This document shows, in pieces, positions 28,746 through 37,535 of a stretch of DNA of 64,000 nt (the first letter of the stretch is position 1; the number at the start of each line of letters is the position of its first letter). This stretch comes from Alcanivorax quisquiliarum (GTDB lineage Bacteria > Pseudomonadota > Gammaproteobacteria > Pseudomonadales > Alcanivoracaceae). The position numbers and the translations under genes are program-made. The stretch spans positions 57,668 to 121,667 of the forward strand of contig NZ_JALKII010000009.1 in NCBI RefSeq assembly GCF_023051175.1, read 5' to 3'. The notes below the pieces were generated by a model, which made no database searches, was not told the DNA's origin, and was given only the letters and a program-made list of their open reading frames with translations.

Positions 28746-28969
28746 TGGCGCAATTCCTGCAATGCGTGAGAGGCCCGATTCTAGCGCCAAAGACACATCC
28801 GAACAGGCCAACCGTGCCGGGCGTGCGGCGTTCGATAGTCTCGCCGGGCATAGCGGCAGGGTGCAATCGGACTGGACGGAAGGCCGGCAGGAGCCGACTA
28901 TCCCGATAGAGCCGCAACGCCGCTGCGCCGGCTTAGCGGCCTCCACAGGGAAGACCAAGGGGAACGTCG

Positions 28970-30985
28970 ATGAACTATTTTGTCACTGGCGCGACCGGAT
29001 TCATCGGGCGCTTTGTAGTCGCTCGCCTGCTCAAGCGGCCCGGCTCACGCATATTTGCCCTGATACGCCCCGGCTCGGAATACAAACTGGATGCGCTGCG
29101 CCAGCGGCTGGGCGCCGAGCCGGAACAGCTGATCGCCATTCGCGGCGACATGACGCGCCGGCACCTGGGCCTGAACAAACGGGCGCAGGAAGATCTCAAG
29201 GGCCAGATAGATCACTTCATCCATCTTGCTGCTATTTACGATCTGAACATGGATGCCGAGAGCCAGCAGATCACCAATATCGACGGGACACGCCAGGCGT
29301 TACGGCTGGCGGCGGCGCTGGGCGCACAGTGCTTCCATCACGTCAGCTCGGTGGCCGCCGGCGGCCTGTACGAAGGCACCTTCGACGAGAGCATGTTTGC
29401 CGAAGCCGGCCCTCTGGACGACCCGTATCTGTACACCAAACATGAATCCGAACGGCTGGTGCGCGAAGAAGCGAAACTGCCGGTGCGCATTTACCGCCCG
29501 TCGATGGTGGTGGGCCATTCGCAGTCCGGCGAAATGGACAAGATCGACGGCCCCTATTATCTGTTCAAGCTGATCCAGCGCCTGCATGATCTGCTGCCGC
29601 CCTGGATCCCCCTGCTGGGCATTGAAGGCGGGCGTTTCAATATCGTGCCGGTGGATTTTGTTGCCGACGCCATCGACTATCTGGCGCACTTGCCCGGCCG
29701 CGATGGCGAATGCTTCCACCTCACCGCAGCCCGTCACTACAGCCTTGGCGAAGTGGTCAATATCTTCGCCGCAGTGGCCGATGCACCGAAGATGGCCGTG
29801 CGGCTGGATAACAGCCTGTTCCGGGCGCTGCCCGGTGCCAACCTGCTCCGCAAACGGCTCGGCAACCTGCCGCCGAGCCGTTTTCTGCTGCATCAGACAC
29901 TGGACAGCCTCGATATTCCCGAAGCTACTCTGAAGTTCCTCACTTACCCCACCACTTATGCCAACGCACACACCCAGGCGGCACTGGCAGGCAGCGGCAT
30001 CGAGGCGCCGGAGCTGGAATCCTACGCGCAGATCCTGTGGGATTACTGGGCCAACCACCTCGATCCGGAACGCGAAGACCGCGACGACGAAACACAGCCG
30101 TTGCCCACACTGGAGCAACGTGTCGCCGGCAAGGTAGTGCTGGTGACGGGCGCCACCTCGGGCATCGGCAAAGCCGCCGCCCTGAAGCTGGCACGCGCTG
30201 GCGCTTGCGTGCTGCTGGTGGCGCGCACCAGGGAGAAGCTCGACGAAACCCTGGATGAAGTCGCACGACTGGGCGGCACAGCCTACGCCTATTCCTGTGA
30301 TGTGGCCGATCTGGAAAGCTGTGACGCGCTGGTGGAACAGGTGCTCAAGGAGCACGGCCGGGTCGATATCCTGGTCAACAATGCGGGCCGCTCGATTCGC
30401 CGCTCGGTCATCAACGCGCTGGATCGTTTTCACGATTTCGAACGCACCATGCAACTGAACTACTTTGGTGCCTTGCGGCTGATCATGAAATTGCTGCCGG
30501 CCATGACGGCGCAGGGCGGCGGCCACATCATCAATATTTCTTCTATCGGCGTGCTCACCAATGCGCCACGCTTTTCTGCCTATGTGGCGTCAAAGGCAGC
30601 GCTGGATGCTTTCAGCCGCTGTGCGGCATCCGAGCTTGCCCATGAAGGCATCCGTTTTACCACGATCAATATGCCGCTGGTGCGCACACCGATGATCGCG
30701 CCGACCAAAATCTACAACCATGTGCCCACCATCAGCCCGAACCAGGCCGCCGACATGATTTGCGATGCCATTATCCGCCAGCCGAAACGGATCGCGACCC
30801 AGCTTGGCATCCTCGGCTCGGTGATGCATTTCCTGACGCCGAAAGTGACCGAAACCATCATGAACACCGGCTATAAAATCTTTTCGGATTCCGCCGCCGC
30901 AATTGGCCAGCAGGAAAGCACGCCGAAGAAGATCAGCCGCGAGCAGCGGGCGTTTTCCCGCCTGTTCCGAGGCATCCACTGGTGA
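28970..30985 (+). CDS. Alcohol-forming fatty acyl-CoA reductase (two fused reductase domains)
   Basis: A 671-residue fusion of two Rossmann reductases. The N-terminal extended-SDR domain has TGATGFIG (6-13) and YLYTK (Y153, K157); the C-terminal classical SDR domain has TGATSGIG (393-400), NNAG and YVASK (Y538, K542). Overall size, order and motifs such as GRSIRRS, FDRFHDFERTMQLNYFG-like and MNTGYKIF match the Marinobacter enzyme that reduces acyl-CoA via the aldehyde to fatty alcohol with NADPH, feeding wax ester synthesis. AAGGGGAA precedes the ATG. It starts a lipid-redox cluster. Substrate chain length and in vivo role are inferred. Confidence 0.88.
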   Translation: MNYFVTGATGFIGRFVVARLLKRPGSRIFALIRPGSEYKLDALRQRLGAEPEQLIAIRGDMTRRHLGLNKRAQEDLKGQIDHFIHLAAIYDLNMDAESQQITNIDGTRQALRLAAALGAQCFHHVSSVAAGGLYEGTFDESMFAEAGPLDDPYLYTKHESERLVREEAKLPVRIYRPSMVVGHSQSGEMDKIDGPYYLFKLIQRLHDLLPPWIPLLGIEGGRFNIVPVDFVADAIDYLAHLPGRDGECFHLTAARHYSLGEVVNIFAAVADAPKMAVRLDNSLFRALPGANLLRKRLGNLPPSRFLLHQTLDSLDIPEATLKFLTYPTTYANAHTQAALAGSGIEAPELESYAQILWDYWANHLDPEREDRDDETQPLPTLEQRVAGKVVLVTGATSGIGKAAALKLARAGACVLLVARTREKLDETLDEVARLGGTAYAYSCDVADLESCDALVEQVLKEHGRVDILVNNAGRSIRRSVINALDRFHDFERTMQLNYFGALRLIMKLLPAMTAQGGGHIINISSIGVLTNAPRFSAYVASKAALDAFSRCAASELAHEGIRFTTINMPLVRTPMIAPTKIYNHVPTISPNQAADMICDAIIRQPKRIATQLGILGSVMHFLTPKVTETIMNTGYKIFSDSAAAIGQQESTPKKISREQRAFSRLFRGIHW

Positions 30986-31217
30986 TGTATAAAAGCTATT
31001 GACCAAGGTGCTCCGGGCAAGGACACCTTGTGTCAGTGGCGCCCATCACCTGCTAGCGTATTGTCATAAGAGCGCTAATAGCCGCTCGTTTTGCCAAGGC
31101 CATGGATGAAGCGCCATTGCCCGGCCCGCTTGCAGGCGCTGCTGTCACGCCCAATCCAGGGCCGGCTGCAAACCCGAGCCGATGGCCGCCCCGAAGGCAG
31201 ACAGAAAGGAGAACCGT

Positions 31218-32186
31218 GTGGCCCGTTTACCGCTACCGAACCTGTTGCCCTACGCCACCGAGCTGGCCGGCGCTGCTTTGCGCAGAGCCGATGCCGCGCT
31301 ATTTCCCCGCTTCCACTTGCGCCAGCGGATCAACGGCCGCACGGTGCTCATCACCGGTGCCAGCACTGGCATCGGCGAGGTGCTTGCTTACCGCCTGGCA
31401 CAGGCGGGTGCGCAGGTGCTGCTCACAGCGCGCAGCACCGAAAAGCTTGAGCAAGTGGCGGCGCGGATCGAGCAGCAAGGCGGCCGCGTGACGATCTACC
31501 CGTGCGACATCGCCAACCCGGAAGATTGCGACCGGATGGCCGCCGAGGTGCTTGCCGAGCACCCCCGCATTGACGTGTTGGTAAATAACGCCGGGCGCTC
31601 GATCCGCCGCCCGGTGCTGCGCTCGCTGAATCGCTTCCACGATTTTGAACGCACCATGCAATTGAATTACTTCGGCGCCATCCGCCTTACCATGGCGCTG
31701 CTGCCTCGGCTGATCGATCAGGGCGGTGCGCATGTCATCAATATTTCAACCCTCGGCATGCAGACCATTCCGGCCCGCTTTGCCGCGTATCTGGCCTCCA
31801 AGGGCGCGCTGGAAATGTGGACACAGGCAGCCGCCAACGAGCTGGGCCACAAGCGCATTCGCTTCTCGCTGGTCAATTTCCCCCTGGTGCGCACACCGAT
31901 GATTGCGCCCACCGAAATCTACCGCTACACCCCGGCGATTTCGCCGGAGCAGGCGGTGGATCAGATTTGCCGGGCTATCATCACGCGCCAGAAACGGGTG
32001 GCCAGCCCGCTCGCTTATGTGGCGCTGGGCGCGCACATGTTCCTGCCGACACTCAGCGAAGCACTCGTCAATCTGGGTTACCAGCTCACACCTGAATCCG
32101 CCGCTGCTCGGGGCAAAACACTGCCTGCACCACAGGAGCAGCACCCGGATAATGTGCGCCCGCTGCGCCGGCGGCGCCAGCGTTAA
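31218..32186 (+). CDS. Short-chain dehydrogenase, paralogue of the reductase C-terminal domain
   Basis: A 322-residue classical SDR: TGASTGIG, NNAGRSIRR, YLASK. It is strikingly similar to the second half of the preceding acyl-CoA reductase, sharing NNAGRSIRR, RFHDFERTMQLNYFGA, PLVRTPMIAPT and GYQLTPESAAA-like blocks, but has an N-terminal extension of about 45 residues in place of the first reductase domain. GTG 31218 has AAGGAG six bases upstream. Likely reduces a long-chain aldehyde or related carbonyl; this is inference. It is separated from the reductase by 232 bp, so may have its own promoter. Confidence 0.88.
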   Translation: MARLPLPNLLPYATELAGAALRRADAALFPRFHLRQRINGRTVLITGASTGIGEVLAYRLAQAGAQVLLTARSTEKLEQVAARIEQQGGRVTIYPCDIANPEDCDRMAAEVLAEHPRIDVLVNNAGRSIRRPVLRSLNRFHDFERTMQLNYFGAIRLTMALLPRLIDQGGAHVINISTLGMQTIPARFAAYLASKGALEMWTQAAANELGHKRIRFSLVNFPLVRTPMIAPTEIYRYTPAISPEQAVDQICRAIITRQKRVASPLAYVALGAHMFLPTLSEALVNLGYQLTPESAAARGKTLPAPQEQHPDNVRPLRRRRQR

Positions 32187-32548
32187 TACGGCGGCCGCGT
32201 TACCGCTCCGGCCGCGCTGCAATGGCCCATCGGCAGCGGAACCTCCCACCACACGCAGGTCGGGAATCGAGTGCACAGCGACATCGCGGCACAGCCTCGC
32301 CCTCGCCACACTACGCGTGTTGTGGGCGCCGCCAGCCGGGGGCGGGCCGCGATCGAGAAGCGGAGCGCCCAGCGCTGTGTCGGCGGCAACCATGGCCGCA
32401 TCTCGGCTAGCACCCTTGAGCTGACCGCCTCCCAGAGTGGCGCCCGGCTTCGACAATGCCAACCGAAGGCCTTCAGCTTGTCCCAGTCTGCAACACGGGC
32501 GGCGGGCCCGGGCAAGCCGTCTCGTCCGCCTTATGCCAGCATAGCCGT
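32187..32548. other. Intergenic stretch between the SDR and GMC genes
   Basis: A 362-bp spacer with no recognisable gene. Minus-strand frames crossing it continue into the SDR coding region and look like shadows. A promoter for the GMC operon should lie here, but no clear pair of boxes is seen. Confidence 0.45.
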
Positions 32549-34477
32549 ATGACAACATCTACATCCTTTTCAAAAACCTCGCTCGCCGCTCACCTTGCCG
32601 CTGCGCTGTTTCCGGCCGGCGAGATACTGCCGGCGCCGGAACCGCATCAGCTGGCAGCACGGGTAGCCGGGTACGTCGCGCATCGCAGGACACACCGCTG
32701 GCTACTGACCGCAGGCCTGCAATGGCTGGAATGGCGGAGCCTGCCGCACCTGCACCGCCGCTTCAGCCGTGCCGATGTGGCCCAACAGCGTGCGGTGATT
32801 GAAACCTTGTCGAACACCCTGTTCAGCAGCTTGCTGCTACGCTTGCTGAGCTTGCCGTTTCGTGCCGCCTATGTGCTTGAAGAGGAGCGCGCGAGCCATA
32901 TGGGCATGCCGCGCATACAGGTGCCGGCGCAGACGGAAAGTTTCCGATGGCAACAACAAGTAACCCACGCCTCCGAGCTGGATGGTGAACACACCATTGA
33001 AGCGGATGTGGTGGTCATCGGTACCGGGGCAGGCGGGGCGGCCGCAGCTTACGAACTCGCCAGCCGCGGCCTTGCGGTAGTGATCATCGAGGAAGGCGAC
33101 TGGCACGATCGCCGTCATTTCAGCGGGCATTTGCCGGATATGCTGCGCCGGCTCTATCGGGCCTTCGGTGCGACAATAACCTTGGGCAATGCCTTCATAC
33201 CTGTCCCCATCGGCCGCAACGTGGGCGGCACGACCACCATCAACTCGGGCACCTGCATGCGCACGCCACCGGCCGTGCTGGCGCGCTGGCGCGAACGGTT
33301 CGGCCTTGCCGCACTCACAGAAGACGTGCTGGCGCCCTGGTTCGACAATGTCGAAACCATGCTGCGGGTAACCCAGGCCCAGCGCCGGTATGTGGGCCCG
33401 GTGGGTGATCTGATCGAGCGCGGTGCACGAGCTCTGGGGCTGACACAAGTGGCGCCATTGCAGCGTAACGCCGAAGGCTGCGATGGTCAGGGCTTGTGCC
33501 AGTTCGGTTGCCCTACGGATGCCAAACAGTCCACTAACGTCAGCTATATCCCCCGCGCACTGGAGCGCGGCGCATTTCTCTTTACCGGAATGCGCGCCAC
33601 GCGCCTGCTACGCGACGGCAAACAGGCACAGGGTGTGCTGGCTCAAGGGCGGGATGCCAATGGCCGACGCGTTACCTTGCGCGTCGAGGCGCGAGCCACT
33701 GTGGTCGCCATGGGCGCGCTGCTGACACCGCTGTTCCTGCGTGCAAACGGAGTTCGCAATCCGCATCTGGGGCGCCATCTCACCTTGCATCCATGCGGGG
33801 TGGTGAACGCCGTTTTCCCTGATATCGACCTGCACAACGGCCGCACCATTCCGCAGGGCTTTGCCGTCGGCGATTTCGCCGAGCAGGGGTTGATGTTCGA
33901 GGGCTGCACATTACCGTTTGCAGCCCATGGTGTGTTGAGCGCGCTCTATGGCGCGGAGTTCGTCCGCTTCGCAGAACGCTATGCCCACACCGCCTATTTC
34001 GGCTTCATGCTCCGTGACACGAGCGAAGGTCGGGTACGGCGCGGTATTCACCGTGATTTGCCCTGGATCAGCTACCGCATGAACAAGAAGGATTTTGCAC
34101 TTTTCCTTCGCGGCATCGACACTCTGGCACGTATTTATTTTGCCGCGGGGGCCTCCGAAGTGCTGGTGCCCGGCCCACGCCAGCTGGTATCGCTGCGCAG
34201 CGTGACAGAGCTGGATGCATTTATGGCGCGCTCTCATCGCCCGTCAGATTTCCTGATCACGGCCTACCATCCTCTGGGTACTGCTCGTCTCGCCGCCGAC
34301 GCCAGCGACGGCGTGTGCGACGTGGATCACCGCGTGCACGGGTGGCAGGGCCTTTACGTAATGGATGGCAGCAACCCACCCACGAGCCTGGGCGCGAACC
34401 CGCAAATCACTCTGATGACACTCGCCAGCCGGGCCGCAGCGCAGCTGGCTGAAACCTTGACTGAAACAGGAGCCTGA
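32549..34477 (+). CDS. GMC-family oxidoreductase, long-chain alcohol oxidase-like
   Basis: A 642-residue FAD enzyme. The FAD motif VVVIGTGAGGAAAAYELASRG is at about 154-174, preceded by a 150-residue helical region as in FAO-type long-chain alcohol oxidases. GGTTTINSGTCMRTP and C-terminal AYHPLGTARLA (H574) with NPPTSLGANPQITLM are GMC signatures. A cysteine-rich segment, C311-C317-C321 (CDGQGLCQFGC), is also seen. It would oxidise a primary alcohol or sterol to the aldehyde or ketone. No strong ribosome site precedes ATG 32549. It heads a three-gene operon. Substrate inferred from family. Confidence 0.85.
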   Translation: MTTSTSFSKTSLAAHLAAALFPAGEILPAPEPHQLAARVAGYVAHRRTHRWLLTAGLQWLEWRSLPHLHRRFSRADVAQQRAVIETLSNTLFSSLLLRLLSLPFRAAYVLEEERASHMGMPRIQVPAQTESFRWQQQVTHASELDGEHTIEADVVVIGTGAGGAAAAYELASRGLAVVIIEEGDWHDRRHFSGHLPDMLRRLYRAFGATITLGNAFIPVPIGRNVGGTTTINSGTCMRTPPAVLARWRERFGLAALTEDVLAPWFDNVETMLRVTQAQRRYVGPVGDLIERGARALGLTQVAPLQRNAEGCDGQGLCQFGCPTDAKQSTNVSYIPRALERGAFLFTGMRATRLLRDGKQAQGVLAQGRDANGRRVTLRVEARATVVAMGALLTPLFLRANGVRNPHLGRHLTLHPCGVVNAVFPDIDLHNGRTIPQGFAVGDFAEQGLMFEGCTLPFAAHGVLSALYGAEFVRFAERYAHTAYFGFMLRDTSEGRVRRGIHRDLPWISYRMNKKDFALFLRGIDTLARIYFAAGASEVLVPGPRQLVSLRSVTELDAFMARSHRPSDFLITAYHPLGTARLAADASDGVCDVDHRVHGWQGLYVMDGSNPPTSLGANPQITLMTLASRAAAQLAETLTETGA

Positions 34478-34479
34478 CC

Positions 34480-34932
34480 ATGGCTATCGGCTTGCAGATC
34501 CGCGAAACCATGAGCGGCACCCTGACACTGAATGACGGCACGACAAAAACATTTGCATTCGCTCTGTGTGCTTTTACACCACGCGTTTTCAGCTTCACTG
34601 TGCCACGTCCGTTTCAGGGCCGGTTGCGTTTTGGCGATGACATCATGCCCTGCCAGGGCGAGCTCACCTTGAAGCTGACAGGCCCCCGTTACCGGGTCGA
34701 TTTTCACCATCCCGAGCTCGGCGCGCTTCAGGCAATTGGCAACAAGCGTTATGGCCATGATGGCTGGATAAAGTCTCTGGTGACCTGCCCGCTGACAATT
34801 TATCAAGGGGACAAGACCATCGGTGAAGCGGAGGTCGCCTATCGCGAGTCCATTTTGTTGTTCCCGTTCCGTGCGTTGCGGCTGGTGCCACAGGAACGAG
34901 CCTTTACCGGCGCAATGGAGGTGCAGCCATGA
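34480..34932 (+). CDS. Unrecognised 150-residue protein in the GMC operon
   Basis: A soluble, beta-rich protein: IRETMSGTLTLNDGTTKTFAF, FRALRLVPQERAF. No signal peptide. The opening IRETMSG pattern faintly recalls the beta domain found next to GMC domains in large cholesterol-oxidase-like fusion proteins; that recollection is low-confidence. It begins 2 bp after the GMC stop and overlaps the next gene by 4 bp (ATGA), so it is cotranslated and probably acts with the GMC enzyme. Confidence 0.75.
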   Translation: MAIGLQIRETMSGTLTLNDGTTKTFAFALCAFTPRVFSFTVPRPFQGRLRFGDDIMPCQGELTLKLTGPRYRVDFHHPELGALQAIGNKRYGHDGWIKSLVTCPLTIYQGDKTIGEAEVAYRESILLFPFRALRLVPQERAFTGAMEVQP

Positions 34933-35906
34933 TCCCCTTCCATGCAAGCCAGTTTTCCGGACGCGGCGGCCACTATGAATCCTGGTTCCTGCGCGGCAAT
35001 CATCCCCGCGCAGCTCAGGCGTTCTGGGTGCGTTATACAATGTTCGTGCCTGCGGACAAACGGCCCGCGCTGGGTGAGCTATGGGCGATCTGGTTTGATG
35101 CCGAGCGCAAGCAGGTGGTAGCAGTAAAGGAGGAGTATCCGCTTGAAGCCTGCCATTTCAACCGCGATGACCTGGGCGTGTCATTGCCCGGTGCTTCGCT
35201 GTCCCACCAGGCGCTACAGGGCAGTGCGGCGCATGCCGGGCATCACCTCGCCTGGCAATTGCATTACACGGAGGGTAATGACAGCTTGTTGTTACTCCCT
35301 GAAAAGCTTTACCGCACGGCGCTACCGAAAGCGAAAGCCTTGGTCAGCCGGCCCAATGTCCAGTTCACTGGCACTTTCACCGTGAACGGTGAAACATTCG
35401 AGATCAACGGCTGGCCCGGCAGCGAAAACCACAACTGGGGCCGCCAGCACACGGACGAATATGCCTGGGGGCAGGTAGCCGGCTTTGATGATCATCCTGA
35501 TGCATTTCTGGAATGCCTGACTGCCCGCGTACGGCTGGGGCCGTTTCGCTCGCCCTGGATGACCATCGCCTGCCTGCGCCTTGGCGGCGAGACGCTATAC
35601 TTCAATCGCATCAGTACGGCACTGCGAGCGACCGGCAATTATCGTTATTTTGAATGGCATTTTGACACTACTCAGGATCACCATCAGCTCTCGGTGAACA
35701 TTCAGGCGCCGCCCGATCATTTCACCGCTCTTACTTATTACAATCCGCCCGGCAGCAGCAAAACCTGCCTGAACAGCAAGCTGGCTTCCTGCGAGCTGAC
35801 GCTGACACGCCGGGGCCAGGCACCGATCACGTTACACAGTGCTCATCGGGCGGCATTCGAGATCCTCACAGACAAGACTGACCATGGCATAGCGCTGGCC
35901 GTCTAG
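34929..35906 (+). CDS. Lipocalin-like protein (AttH/CrtC/tocopherol-cyclase-like)
   Basis: A 325-residue soluble protein. YESWFLRGNHPRAAQAFWVRYTMF at the start and GWPGSENHNWGRQHTDEYAWGQVAGFDD in the middle resemble the double-lipocalin fold family that includes AttH, carotenoid hydratase CrtC and tocopherol cyclase-like proteins. Those bind or transform hydrophobic isoprenoid or lipid substrates. No signal peptide is seen. It ends the GMC operon; binding the GMC substrate or product is a reasonable guess. Family call is from memory of motifs and should be treated as moderate. Confidence 0.6.
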   Translation: MIPFHASQFSGRGGHYESWFLRGNHPRAAQAFWVRYTMFVPADKRPALGELWAIWFDAERKQVVAVKEEYPLEACHFNRDDLGVSLPGASLSHQALQGSAAHAGHHLAWQLHYTEGNDSLLLLPEKLYRTALPKAKALVSRPNVQFTGTFTVNGETFEINGWPGSENHNWGRQHTDEYAWGQVAGFDDHPDAFLECLTARVRLGPFRSPWMTIACLRLGGETLYFNRISTALRATGNYRYFEWHFDTTQDHHQLSVNIQAPPDHFTALTYYNPPGSSKTCLNSKLASCELTLTRRGQAPITLHSAHRAAFEILTDKTDHGIALAV

Positions 35907-36001
35907 CGCCAGCGGTGTAGCCAGCTGCACAAAGTGCTATGGTTGTTCGCGGGCTGGCACATCGGAGCCCGCCGCGATTTGTCATCGAGGACACCACAAC
36001 C

Positions 36002-37513
36002 GTGAGCCAGCGCTGGCGCAACAATCTTCGAAACCTGGGCCGTCGCCTTCTGGACAGCCTGCGCCCGCTGCTGCCCGATTACCTGCCCGTCGCCTGGAAA
36101 CTGGGCCTGACATTCTCGGTGCTGGTGCTGCTGGGCATGACACTGCTCGGCTCGGTGATTCTCAGCACGCAGCTTGCCGATATGCAGGCGCAATCCGATC
36201 GGCTCGGCCAGACCATCGCCAAGCAATTGGCCGATACCGCACGCGAGCCGCTGCTGGCCAACGATGAATTCAACCTGAAAGTGCTGATCCATAATCTGGG
36301 CGAAAGCGAAAACCTTGCCGGCGCGGCGCTATTCAATCGCGATTTGCGCCCGCTTGAGCAAGCCGGCCTGCTGCCGCCAGAAGCGGTGCCGACCATCAGT
36401 GGCCCGGTGCGTCACTGGTACCATGGCGACGCGCCGATGACGACCTATTTTGCGCCCATCAGTGCGGAAGAACATACCGCAGGTTATGTAGCAGTAACGC
36501 TTTCCGGTGAACCGATTGCCACCGCGCAAGCGCATGCGCAACGCACCATGGTCACCGCCACGGTGGTGATGGGGCTGGTGGCCATTATTCTTGCTTTCAT
36601 CATCAGTCGACGGCTGGCCCAGCCGCTGCATGACCTGATTGCCGCCACCTCGGCCATGCGCGCCGGCGATCTTAATTACCGTTTGCAGAACACCAGTAAC
36701 GACGAAATCGGCCAGCTGATCACCGCCTACAACGCCATGGCGCGCGGCCTGCTGGAAAAAAATCAGGTGGAGCGTGTGCTATCGCGTTTTGTCAGCCCCC
36801 GTGTGGCGCAGCAAATGATGGCTGATATCGGCGAGGTGCAGCTGGGCGGGCGCGAGGTGGTAGGCTCGGTGCTGTTTGCGGATATCGTTGGCTTTACCCG
36901 CCTTTCCGAGCGTATGGCGCCCGATGCCGTGGCCGAATTGCTCAATTGCTATTTCAACGCCATTTGCCGCGCAACGGATTTCTATCGGGGCACCATCGAC
37001 AAATATATGGGTGATTGCGCCATGCTGGTGTTCGGGGTGCCCGAGGCGGACAGCGAGCACCTTTATCATGCGCTGTGCTGCGCCGTGATGATCCAGCGGC
37101 TGGTGGAGCGTCTCAACGAGCGCCGGCGTGCGCAGGGGCTGGTCACCGTCGAGTTCCGCATTGGCATCAACGCTGGCGCCATGCTGGCGGGCAATCTCGG
37201 CTCCCAGGATCGCATGCAATATACGGTGGTCGGCGATGTGGTGAACCTCGCCTCACGGCTATCGAACATGGCTGGCGCCGGGGAGATCATCATTCCCGAG
37301 GCGCTGGTGCGTGATCCGAATATCGCCTCGCGGCTGCGCAGCAGTGTGGCCGGCACCATGCGGGTGCGCGGCAAGACCGACCCGGTGCTCACCTATCGCG
37401 TCGAGGGTGTGCACGCCCATTCCGAAACGCTAATGGAACAGCGGATCGCTCATTTTATCTGTCAGGAGGACACGGTAGCGCCGCCCCCGGTTGTCCGGGC
37501 CGGCAGTTCCTGA
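36002..37513 (+). CDS. Membrane class III adenylate/guanylate cyclase with HAMP domain
   Basis: A 503-residue inner-membrane protein: TM1 (about 32-54), a periplasmic domain of about 130 residues, TM2 (about 184-202), HAMP (203-255) and a class III cyclase domain. Both metal aspartates are present, D294 (LFADIVGFTR) and D338 (DKYMGDCAML), with the transition-state Asn/Arg in VVNLASRLSN, so it should be active. The substrate lysine in IDKYMGD suggests ATP. GTG 36002 is chosen (GAGG 11 bases upstream, SQRWRNN); ATG 35939 is an alternative. The next gene follows 22 bp later. Confidence 0.88.
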   Translation: MSQRWRNNLRNLGRRLLDSLRPLLPDYLPVAWKLGLTFSVLVLLGMTLLGSVILSTQLADMQAQSDRLGQTIAKQLADTAREPLLANDEFNLKVLIHNLGESENLAGAALFNRDLRPLEQAGLLPPEAVPTISGPVRHWYHGDAPMTTYFAPISAEEHTAGYVAVTLSGEPIATAQAHAQRTMVTATVVMGLVAIILAFIISRRLAQPLHDLIAATSAMRAGDLNYRLQNTSNDEIGQLITAYNAMARGLLEKNQVERVLSRFVSPRVAQQMMADIGEVQLGGREVVGSVLFADIVGFTRLSERMAPDAVAELLNCYFNAICRATDFYRGTIDKYMGDCAMLVFGVPEADSEHLYHALCCAVMIQRLVERLNERRRAQGLVTVEFRIGINAGAMLAGNLGSQDRMQYTVVGDVVNLASRLSNMAGAGEIIIPEALVRDPNIASRLRSSVAGTMRVRGKTDPVLTYRVEGVHAHSETLMEQRIAHFICQEDTVAPPPVVRAGSS

Positions 37514-37535
37514 TGACCGCAGCTGTTATCCAACC

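Noticed and set aside
31746-32558. Minus-strand frame covering the SDR-GMC spacer
   Set aside because: It overlaps the certain SDR gene and reads as a low-complexity peptide; not supported as a remnant gene.
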